Source: Streptococcus sp. oral taxon 061
Lineage (GTDB): Bacteria; Bacillota; Bacilli; Lactobacillales; Streptococcaceae
Length of the DNA stretch: 64,000 bases
Assembly (NCBI RefSeq): GCF_013394695.1
Contig: NZ_CP058258.1
Span: forward strand, 516,001 to 580,000
Direction: 5' to 3'
The notes under the pieces are model-generated. The model did not search any database. It was not told the origin of the DNA and saw only the letters and a list, made by a program, of their open reading frames with translations. Every line of letters begins with the position of its first letter. Position 1 is the first letter of the stretch. Below are positions 57,754 through 64,000 of the stretch, piece after piece. A program made the translations under genes and the position numbers.

Positions 57754-59259
57754 ATGAACAAACGTGTAAAAATCGTTGCAACTTTGGGTCCTGCGGTAGA
57801 AATCCGTGGTGGTAAAAAATTCGGTGATGACGGATACTGGGGTGAAAAACTTGACGTTGAAGCTTCAGCTAAAAATATTGCTCAATTGATTGAAGCAGGA
57901 GCTAACACATTCCGTTTCAACTTCTCACACGGTGACCACCAAGAACAAGGTGACCGTATGGCAACTGTTAAACTTGCAGAAAAACTTGCAGGTAAAAAAG
58001 TTGGTTTCCTTCTTGACACTAAAGGTCCAGAAATCCGTACTGAATTGTTCGAAGGTGAAGCTAAAGAGTACTCATACAAAACTGGTGAAAAAATCCGTGT
58101 TGCAACTAAACAAGGAATCAAATCAACTCGTGAAGTGATTGCATTGAACGTTGCTGGTGCTCTTGATATCTATGATGACGTTGAAGTTGGTCGTCAAGTA
58201 TTGGTTGACGATGGTAAACTTGGTCTTCGCGTTGTAGAAAAAGACGATGCTACTCGTGAATTCATCGTTGAAGTTGAAAATGACGGTGTTATCGCTAAAC
58301 AAAAAGGTGTTAACATCCCTAACACTAAAATTCCTTTCCCAGCTCTTGCTGAACGTGATAACGCTGATATCCGCTTCGGTCTTGAACAAGGTATCAACTT
58401 CATCGCGATTTCATTCGTACGTACTGCAAAAGACGTGAACGAAGTTCGTGCTATCTGTGAAGAAACTGGTAACGGTCATGTTCAATTGTTCGCTAAAATC
58501 GAAAACCAACAAGGTATCGATAACTTGGACGAAATCATTGAAGCTGCTGACGGTATCATGATCGCTCGTGGTGACATGGGTATCGAAGTACCATTCGAAA
58601 TGGTTCCAGTTTACCAAAAAATGATCATCACTAAAGTTAACGCTGCTGGTAAAGTTGTTATCACTGCAACAAACATGCTTGAAACAATGACTGAAAAACC
58701 ACGTGCGACTCGTTCAGAAGTATCAGACGTATTTAACGCTGTTATCGACGGAACTGACGCTACAATGCTTTCAGGTGAGTCTGCAAACGGTAAATACCCA
58801 CTTGAGTCTGTTCGTACAATGGCTACAATCGACAAGAACGCTCAAACTCTTCTTAACGAATACGGACGTTTGAACTCAGATTCATTTGAACGTAACTCTA
58901 AGACAGAAGTTATGGCTTCAGCAGTTAAAGATGCTACAAACTCAATGGACATCAAATTGGTTGTAACTCTTACTAAGACTGGTCACACAGCACGTTTGAT
59001 TTCTAAATACCGTCCAAATGCTGATATCTTGGCATTAACATTTGACGAGTTGACAGAACGTGGATTGATGTTGAACTGGGGTGTTATCCCAATGTTGACA
59101 GAAGCTCCATCATCAACTGATGACATGTTTGAAATTGCTGAACGTAAAGCAGTTGAAGCAGGTCTTGTACAATCTGGTGACGATATCGTTATCGTAGCAG
59201 GTGTGCCACTTGGTGAAGCAGTTCGTACAAACACTATGCGTATCCGCACTGTACGTTAA
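57754..59259 (+). CDS. pyk: Pyruvate kinase
   Basis: A 501-residue glycolytic enzyme that makes pyruvate and ATP from PEP. It has TLGPAVEI near the start, the NFSHG motif near 55, DTKGPEIRT near 90, and the catalytic IAKIENQQGIDNLDEI and MIARGDMGIEV region (about 247-275). The length is typical of streptococcal enzymes. Codon bias is strong. It forms an operon with pfkA and is followed by a terminator. Confidence 0.98.
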   Translation: MNKRVKIVATLGPAVEIRGGKKFGDDGYWGEKLDVEASAKNIAQLIEAGANTFRFNFSHGDHQEQGDRMATVKLAEKLAGKKVGFLLDTKGPEIRTELFEGEAKEYSYKTGEKIRVATKQGIKSTREVIALNVAGALDIYDDVEVGRQVLVDDGKLGLRVVEKDDATREFIVEVENDGVIAKQKGVNIPNTKIPFPALAERDNADIRFGLEQGINFIAISFVRTAKDVNEVRAICEETGNGHVQLFAKIENQQGIDNLDEIIEAADGIMIARGDMGIEVPFEMVPVYQKMIITKVNAAGKVVITATNMLETMTEKPRATRSEVSDVFNAVIDGTDATMLSGESANGKYPLESVRTMATIDKNAQTLLNEYGRLNSDSFERNSKTEVMASAVKDATNSMDIKLVVTLTKTGHTARLISKYRPNADILALTFDELTERGLMLNWGVIPMLTEAPSSTDDMFEIAERKAVEAGLVQSGDDIVIVAGVPLGEAVRTNTMRIRTVR

Positions 59260-59274
59260 TCAAAAAAATAAAAA

Positions 59275-59316
59275 CCTATCACTTCAAGCGTTCGAACTTG
59301 GGTGATAGGCTTTTTT
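59275..59316 (+). terminator. pyk terminator
   Basis: CCTATCAC-TTCAAG pairs with CTTG-GGTGATAGG, then TTTTTT. Confidence 0.9.
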
Positions 59317-59337
59317 GTTGTGGAATATAAAAGAATT

Positions 59338-59479
59338 AAAAAAAGCTTTCTGGAAAACCAGAAAGCATGAGAGGCATCTCCATGTGAGAAACCGGTTCAC
59401 ACAATTTCTCAAGGTCCGCTCCTGCGTTAATGACCTCCTTTGCGCAATTGTAGCTCTCGCTACATATCGACTCATCGCA
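59338..59479 (-). ncRNA. Structured small RNA of about 142 bases, unknown function
   Basis: A full promoter on the complement (TTGACA 59509-59514, 17 bases, TACAAT 59486-59491) starts a transcript at about 59479. It has no ORF but carries perfect hairpins: TGTAGC-GAGA-GCTACA (59449-59464), TGAGAAA/TTTCTCA (59385-59411) and a terminator GCTTTCTGG/CCAGAAAGC with a U run (59338-59366). An AAGGAGGTC segment can pair with GACCTT downstream. The sequence is not tRNA, 4.5S RNA or a recognisable riboswitch. Confidence 0.75.
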
Positions 59480-59485
59480 GACTAT

Positions 59486-59514
59486 ATTGTACTATAGGGT
59501 CAATACTTTGTCAA
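59486..59514 (-). promoter_or_regulatory. Promoter of the small RNA
   Basis: Consensus -35 and near-consensus -10 on the minus strand, exactly 17 bases apart. Confidence 0.85.
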
Positions 59515-59550
59515 GAAAAAAACAGTCCCTAAAAAGGAACTGATGAATGA

Positions 59551-59623
59551 TGCTAATTGCCGGGATCGAACCGGCGACCTCATCCTTACCATGGATGCGC
59601 TCTGCCTACTGAGCTAAATCAGC
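59551..59623 (-). tRNA. tRNA-Thr (anticodon GGT)
   Basis: A 73-base cloverleaf: acceptor GCTGATT/AATTAGC (one wobble), D arm with AGCTCAGTAGGCAGAGC, anticodon stem CATCC/GGATG around ATGGTAA with GGT in the centre, and T arm CCGGTTCGATCCCGG. GGT reads ACC and ACU. CCA is not encoded. Confidence 0.96.
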
Positions 59624-59691
59624 TTACCTAGAAAGTATACTATAAATTTAGCCTTTTGTCAATATGTGAATGAGTCTCTAAACAACTAGAA

Positions 59692-59720
59692 AAAGCCCAA
59701 GTTTATTGCTTGGGCTTGTG
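59692..59720 (-). terminator. Terminator of the acyltransferase gene
   Basis: AAGCCCAAG and CTTGGGCTT, with the T run on the minus strand. Confidence 0.82.
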
Positions 59721-59729
59721 AAGATTAGA

Positions 59730-60479
59730 CTATTGTAATTGCTCTCTCTTTTTATCTGGATTCCAAACAAAACTTGCTACGAAGGTAAAGAGAATTGTTA
59801 GAATTCCGATAACAATTGCTAGAATTAAAGCAGGGATACGGATCAGCCACCACAGTGGGTTAGGTTTTTTATTGTTGTGCCACTGTTTTGTTTCCTCATC
59901 CAAGCGTTGAAACTCAGATTGGATGCGGTCTGCAACCATCTCAATTCCCTCATCATTCATCTTTTTAATGTCCGAGATATCGATAGGATTTCCGAAGTTC
60001 ATATCAATACGTTCACGGCTGATGAGTCCTTTTAGTGTCATAGGTCCAGTATAGGTAACTGGCATGATGCGAACCTTAGCCATTTTCGCAATTAGAGCAA
60101 CACCGCCCTTAACATCGTTAGAATGACGGCTACCACTAGGAAACATAATCAGTGAGCGATTGCTCTTTTTAAGAACATTAATTGGATATTTGATAGCAGA
60201 AGAACCTGGGTTCTCACGGTCAATAGGGAAAGCACCACACATGCGAATCCACCAACCAAAGATGCGATTTGAAAAGAGTTCTTTTTTAGCCATAAAGACA
60301 AATTGCTTTGGTTTTGTTGCAAAAGCCATATAGACTGGATCCCACCAGGTACGATGTGGGGCAACAAGGATATAGTTTTCATCTAAACTTGGAATTTTTT
60401 CAGTATTGTGAAAGTGAGCATTTCCATTGATTGACCATAGAATCAACATAACCAGCCCACGCAGATAAGTGTAAAACAT
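59730..60479 (-). CDS. plsC: 1-acyl-sn-glycerol-3-phosphate acyltransferase (PlsC-like)
   Basis: A 249-residue membrane-associated acyltransferase for phosphatidic acid synthesis. The catalytic HX4D box is HRTWWD (about residue 42) and the substrate motif is FPSGSR (the common form is FPEGTR). A C-terminal hydrophobic helix (about 210-238) follows the soluble domain. GAAGGAG precedes ATG 60479; the frame is open 42 bases further upstream without a ribosome binding site. It is followed by its own terminator. Confidence 0.88.
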   Translation of the reverse strand: MFYTYLRGLVMLILWSINGNAHFHNTEKIPSLDENYILVAPHRTWWDPVYMAFATKPKQFVFMAKKELFSNRIFGWWIRMCGAFPIDRENPGSSAIKYPINVLKKSNRSLIMFPSGSRHSNDVKGGVALIAKMAKVRIMPVTYTGPMTLKGLISRERIDMNFGNPIDISDIKKMNDEGIEMVADRIQSEFQRLDEETKQWHNNKKPNPLWWLIRIPALILAIVIGILTILFTFVASFVWNPDKKREQLQ

Positions 60480-60597
60480 GATGTCTCCTTCAGTTTTCTT
60501 TCTTTTATTATACCTTATCATACTAGGACAGGCAAATGTTTTTTGTTTAGGCGGAATAGCTTTTTATATGAAATTAGAAATATTAAAAAAAAAATGA

Positions 60598-60603
60598 TAT
60601 GAT
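60598..60603 (+). promoter_or_regulatory. -10 of the P-type ATPase promoter
   Basis: TATGAT at 60598-60603 preceded by TG, 7 bases before ATG 60611. Confidence 0.45.
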
Positions 60604-60610
60604 AGAATTT

Positions 60611-62947
60611 ATGGATAAAAATAAAATTATGGGCTTAAGCCAATCAGAAGTAAAAGAACGTCAGAAACAGGGACAGGTCAATGATTTCCAAACTTCAGCT
60701 AGTACTAGTACATGGCAGATTGTGAAGAGAAATGTCTTTACTTTATTCAATGCTCTAAACTTTGCCATCGCCTTAGCACTCGCTTTTGTTCAAGCATGGA
60801 GCAATTTGGTCTTCTTTGCGGTTATCTGTTTTAATGCTTTTTCAGGAATTGTAACTGAATTACGTGCCAAGCATATGGTTGATAAACTAAATCTCCTAAA
60901 TAAAGAAAAGATAACAACTATCCGTAATGGACAAGAGATTGCTTTGGACCCTGAAGAGCTTGTTTTGGATGATGTGATTCGCTTATCAGCAGGAGATCAG
61001 ATTCCAAGTGATGCGATTGTATTAGAAGGTTTTGCAGAAGTCAATGAAGCTATGTTAACGGGTGAGAGCGACTTGGTGCAAAAAGAAGTCGAAGACTTAA
61101 TGTTGTCGGGTAGCTTTCTTGCCAGTGGTTCTGTCCTTGCTCAGGTACATCATGTTGGGGCGGATAACTATGCTGCTAAACTCATGCTTGAAGCCAAGAC
61201 AGTGAAGCCAATTAACTCTCGTATCATGAAATCGCTAGACCAGTTAGCCGGCTTTACTGGGAAAATTATCATTCCTTTTGGTATTGCTCTCTTGCTTGAA
61301 GCCTTGATCTTAAAAGGTCTGCCACTGAAGTCTTCTGTAGTCAATTCTTCTACAGCTCTTTTGGGAATGTTGCCTAAGGGGATTGCCCTCTTGACCATTA
61401 CCTCTCTTTTAACCGCTGTTATCAAGCTTGGTTTGAAAAAGGTCTTGGTGCAGGAGATGTATTCTGTTGAGACCTTGGCGCGTGTGGATATGCTCTGCTT
61501 GGATAAAACAGGAACCATCACCCAAGGAAAGATGCAGGTTGAGACAGTTCTTCCTCTGACCCAGGCTTATGATAAAGATGCCATTGCCAAAATATTAATT
61601 AGCTATATAGTACACAGTGAGGATAAAAATCCAACTGCCCAAGCTATTCGCCATCGTTTTCAAGGTAAAGTGGTTTATCCAATGATTTCTAGTCTTCCAT
61701 TTTCAAGTGATCGAAAATGGGGAGCGATGGAATTGGAAGGTCTTGGAACAGTTTTCCTAGGTGCACCTGAGATGTTGTTGGATGCTGAAGTTCCTGAAGC
61801 TAGGGAAGCTCTTGAACGAGGATCTCGTGTCTTGGTTCTGGCCCTCAGTCAAGAAAAACTTGACCACCATAAACCACAGAAGCCATCGGATATTCAGGCT
61901 TTGGCTCTGCTTGAGATTTTAGATCCAATCCGAGAAGGTGCTGCTGAGACGCTAGACTATCTTCGTTCTCAGGAAGTGGGATTGAAAATTATCTCTGGTG
62001 ATAATCCAGTCACTGTTTCAAGTATTGCCCAAAAAGCAGGTTTTGCAGACTATCAGAGTTATGTAGATTGTTCGAAAATTAATGATGAAGAATTGATAGC
62101 CATGGCTGAGGGAACAGCCATTTTCGGACGTGTCTCGCCTCATCAAAAGAAACTCATCATCCAAACTCTGAAAAAAGCAGGACATACTACAGCAATGACA
62201 GGGGATGGTGTCAATGATATCCTAGCTCTCCGTGAGGCAGACTGTTCCATTGTTATGGCTGAAGGAGACCCAGCAACTCGTCAGATTGCAAATCTGGTCC
62301 TCTTGAATTCAGATTTCAATGATGTTCCTGAGATTCTCTTCGAAGGTCGTCGTGTGGTCAATAATATTGCCCACATTGCTCCGATTTTCTTGATTAAGAC
62401 AATCTATTCCTTCTTGCTAGCAGTTATCTGTATTGCCAGTGCTTTGTTGGGACGTACTGAATGGATTTTGATTTTCCCATTCATTCCGATTCAGATAACT
62501 ATGATTGACCAGTTTGTGGAAGGATTCCCACCGTTTGTATTAACTTTTGAACGAAATATCAAACCTGTGGAACAAAACTTCCTCAGAAAATCCATGCTTC
62601 GAGCCTTACCAAGTGCCTTGATGGTAGTCTTTAGTGTTCTCTTTGTTAAAATTTTTGGAACCAGTCAAGGCTGGTCAGCCATTGAAATTTCGACACTTTT
62701 GTATTATCTATTGGCATCAATTGGTTTCATGTCTGTAGTTAGAGCTTGCTTGCCATTTAGCCTGTGGCGTGTGTTATTGATTATTTGGTCAGTTGGAGGT
62801 TTCCTTGGAACAGCTCTATTCCCAAGAATCCAAAAATTGCTTGAAATTTCAACACTTACGGGTCAAACATTGCCTATCTATGGCATTATGATGCTCGTCT
62901 TTATTGTGATTTTCATACTGACAAGTCGTTATCAAGTTAAAAGATAA
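60611..62947 (+). CDS. Cation-transporting P-type ATPase (CtpE-like)
   Basis: A 778-residue P-type pump. The actuator motif LTGES (about 152) and the phosphorylation motif DKTGTIT (about 298) are present. The ATP domain has a KWGAMEL region, and the hinge is TGDGVNDILAL (about 531). About eight to ten transmembrane helices are seen. The membrane motif before DKTG reads MLPKGI, not the CPC of heavy-metal pumps or the PEG of classical Ca/Na pumps. The ion is uncertain (Ca, Mg or Mn). ATG 60611 follows the -10 by 7 bases and has no ribosome binding site. Confidence 0.88.
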   Translation: MDKNKIMGLSQSEVKERQKQGQVNDFQTSASTSTWQIVKRNVFTLFNALNFAIALALAFVQAWSNLVFFAVICFNAFSGIVTELRAKHMVDKLNLLNKEKITTIRNGQEIALDPEELVLDDVIRLSAGDQIPSDAIVLEGFAEVNEAMLTGESDLVQKEVEDLMLSGSFLASGSVLAQVHHVGADNYAAKLMLEAKTVKPINSRIMKSLDQLAGFTGKIIIPFGIALLLEALILKGLPLKSSVVNSSTALLGMLPKGIALLTITSLLTAVIKLGLKKVLVQEMYSVETLARVDMLCLDKTGTITQGKMQVETVLPLTQAYDKDAIAKILISYIVHSEDKNPTAQAIRHRFQGKVVYPMISSLPFSSDRKWGAMELEGLGTVFLGAPEMLLDAEVPEAREALERGSRVLVLALSQEKLDHHKPQKPSDIQALALLEILDPIREGAAETLDYLRSQEVGLKIISGDNPVTVSSIAQKAGFADYQSYVDCSKINDEELIAMAEGTAIFGRVSPHQKKLIIQTLKKAGHTTAMTGDGVNDILALREADCSIVMAEGDPATRQIANLVLLNSDFNDVPEILFEGRRVVNNIAHIAPIFLIKTIYSFLLAVICIASALLGRTEWILIFPFIPIQITMIDQFVEGFPPFVLTFERNIKPVEQNFLRKSMLRALPSALMVVFSVLFVKIFGTSQGWSAIEISTLLYYLLASIGFMSVVRACLPFSLWRVLLIIWSVGGFLGTALFPRIQKLLEISTLTGQTLPIYGIMMLVFIVIFILTSRYQVKR

Positions 62948-62949
62948 AG

Positions 62950-62985
62950 AAAGATTGCAATCCATGATTGCGGTCTTTTTTAGGT
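62950..62985 (+). terminator. Terminator of the P-type ATPase gene
   Basis: GCAATC-CAT-GATTGC inside AAAGA/TCTTT arms, followed by T's. Confidence 0.75.
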
Positions 62986-63006
62986 GCAGGGTTGCCAGAT
63001 AAAATA

Positions 63007-63015
63007 TGGTATAAT
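63007..63015 (+). promoter_or_regulatory. Extended -10 promoter of trmK
   Basis: TGG-TATAAT with TATAAT at 63010-63015. Confidence 0.6.
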
Positions 63016-63048
63016 AAAGGGAAATAGAGTTTTTGAAAGTGAGAGAAG

Positions 63049-63726
63049 ATGATTTCAAAGAGATTAGAAACAGTAGCTTCTTTTGTTCCCCAAGGAGCTG
63101 TTTTGCTGGACGTCGGTAGCGACCATGCTTATTTACCTATTGAATTAGTTGAAAAAGGTCATATTGAAGCTGCCATCGCGGGTGAAGTTGTAGAGGGGCC
63201 CTATCAATCTGCAGTTAGAAATGTTGAAAGTCATAGCTTGACTGAGAAAATTCAGGTTCGTTTAGCCAATGGTTTAGCAGCTTTCGAAGTAAGTGATCAG
63301 GTCTCTGTTATCACTATTGCAGGAATGGGTGGTCGTTTGATTGCTACGATATTAGAAGAGGGTTTGGACAAACTAGCCAATGTTGAGCGATTGATTCTTC
63401 AACCTAATAATCGTGAAGATGAGTTACGTAGTTGGTTACAAGAGCATGGATTTCAGATTGTAGCTGAAAGTATTTTAGAGGAAGCTGGAAAATTTTACGA
63501 GATTCTAGTAGTGGAAGCTGGGAAAATGAATTTATCAACTAGCGATATCCGTTTTGGTCCTTTTCTATCTAAAGAACTTAGCTCCGTATTTGTCCAAAAG
63601 TGGCAAAGAGAAGCAAGTAAGCTCGAATTTGCCCTTAGTCAAATCCCAGAAAAAAATCATGAAGAACGTCAAGTTTTAGTAGATAAAATTCAAGCCATCA
63701 AGGAGGTGCTCCATGAAAGCAAGTGA
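63049..63726 (+). CDS. trmK: tRNA (adenine(22)-N(1))-methyltransferase
   Basis: A 225-residue SAM-dependent methyltransferase. It has the SAM-binding [13 protein letters not shown] (about 19-31), the [16 protein letters not shown] catalytic region (about 87-102) and [14 protein letters not shown], all typical of TrmK, plus a C-terminal coiled-coil (about 170-225). It methylates A22 in the D-loop of tRNAs. It overlaps the Nif3-family gene by 14 bases. Confidence 0.93.
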   Translation: MISKRLETVASFVPQGAVLLDVGSDHAYLPIELVEKGHIEAAIAGEVVEGPYQSAVRNVESHSLTEKIQVRLANGLAAFEVSDQVSVITIAGMGGRLIATILEEGLDKLANVERLILQPNNREDELRSWLQEHGFQIVAESILEEAGKFYEILVVEAGKMNLSTSDIRFGPFLSKELSSVFVQKWQREASKLEFALSQIPEKNHEERQVLVDKIQAIKEVLHESK

Positions 63727-64000
63727 AGTGATTAAGCGTTATGAAACCTATTGCCCTCAAGAATTTTCTATGGAAGGCGATAATCGTGGACTGCAGATTG
63801 GTACCTTAGACAAAGAAATCCAGAAAGTCATGGTTGCCCTTGATATACGTGAAGATACAGTGGCAGAAGCTATCGAAAAGGGTGTTGATTTGATTATCGT
63901 TAAGCACGCGCCAATCTTCCGTCCGATAAAGGACTTGGTAGCTAGTCGCCCTCAAAATCAGATTTATATTGATCTTATCAAGCATGATATTGCAGTCTAC
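63713..64000 (+). CDS. Nif3-like dinuclear metal centre protein, N-terminal part (runs off the window)
   Basis: The first 96 codons of a Nif3/YqfO-family (DUF34) gene. The N-terminal signature ([27 protein letters not shown] and [25 protein letters not shown], located by their ends) matches proteins encoded next to trmK in Firmicutes. The metal-binding histidine region is at [15 protein letters not shown] precedes ATG 63713. The function of the family is not settled. Confidence 0.93.
   Translation, partial: MKASEVIKRYETYCPQEFSMEGDNRGLQIGTLDKEIQKVMVALDIREDTVAEAIEKGVDLIIVKHAPIFRPIKDLVASRPQNQIYIDLIKHDIAVY

Larger units (their letters stand above)
59260..59729. other. Intergenic stretch holding a noncoding RNA and tRNA-Thr
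   Basis: From left to right: the pyk terminator, a structured RNA gene on the minus strand with its own promoter, tRNA-Thr on the minus strand, and the terminator of the acyltransferase gene. No protein gene is seen. Confidence 0.8.

Noticed and set aside
59315..59497. Plus-strand open frame of 60 codons across the small RNA
   Set aside because: It starts in the pyk terminator region and covers strong RNA stems; there is no ribosome binding site.
60599..60610. ATG 60599 as the start of the P-type ATPase
   Set aside because: It overlaps the -10 box; ATG 60611 lies at the expected transcription start.

Overview
The window is a low-GC Firmicute chromosome, almost certainly a mitis-group Streptococcus (S. 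mitis, S. oralis or S. pneumoniae type). The evidence is the gene content and order (rodA, DJ-1, HAD, gyrB, ezrA; dnaE, pfkA, pyk; infC, rpmI, rplT, gloA; clpE next to an amino-acid ABC transporter and folD; rpsO and thrS close together), the many extended -10 promoters (TGnTATAAT), and a YSIRK/LPXTG surface beta-galactosidase of the BgaA type. Species identification is inference, because no search was run.

Layout. 1-7280: end of an MBL-fold hydrolase gene, a DUF2974 lipase-like gene, a two-component system with a small intramembrane-sensing kinase, a DUF389 membrane protein, thrS behind a T-box, and a small membrane protein. 7366-11816: rpsO, an intergenic stretch of tandem terminator-like units, then a four-gene iron-complex uptake operon (FecCD permease, ATPase, lipoprotein, esterase). 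11967-15066: a DEAD-box helicase, a decayed patch with a methyltransferase remnant, and two similar unknown membrane proteins.

15165-20880 is an integrated element of about 5.7 kb inserted at the 3' end of guaA. It is bounded by a 12-bp direct repeat and has 22-bp direct repeats near each end. It carries a repressor with divergent promoters and palindromic operators, a short leader ORF, a small unknown protein, a very strongly base-paired noncoding region, iterons around a hairpin, a Rep protein with both an HUH endonuclease and a P-loop helicase part, a DUF3173 protein, a tyrosine integrase, and a SAP/DUF6434-like gene. Its Rep architecture resembles the bacterial plasmid Reps related to those of CRESS-DNA viruses. 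This is the most unusual system in the window.

20868-31785: guaA, a GntR/UTRA regulator, metK behind a likely SMK-box riboswitch, a GNAT acetyltransferase, DUF1827, a Nudix hydrolase, clpE with a CtsR box, DUF1797, an amino-acid ABC transporter pair, and folD. 32023-39312: the 2429-residue surface beta-galactosidase with a likely CcpA site upstream. 39440-50836: nnrD, a small conserved protein, a DinG-family helicase/exonuclease, rodA, a DJ-1 protein, a HAD hydrolase, gyrB, ezrA and pgdA. 50907-52699: infC-rpmI-rplT behind an L20-type leader, then gloA. 52906-59259: a membrane protein, dnaE, pfkA and pyk. 59338-59623: a structured noncoding RNA and tRNA-Thr. 59730-64000: a PlsC-type acyltransferase, a P-type ATPase, trmK and the start of a Nif3-family gene.

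A recurring theme is transcription start sites that fall on or next to the start codon. Four genes (dinG-like, HAD, pgdA, P-type ATPase) have a -10 box 7 to 9 bases before the best ATG and no ribosome binding site, so they look leaderless.
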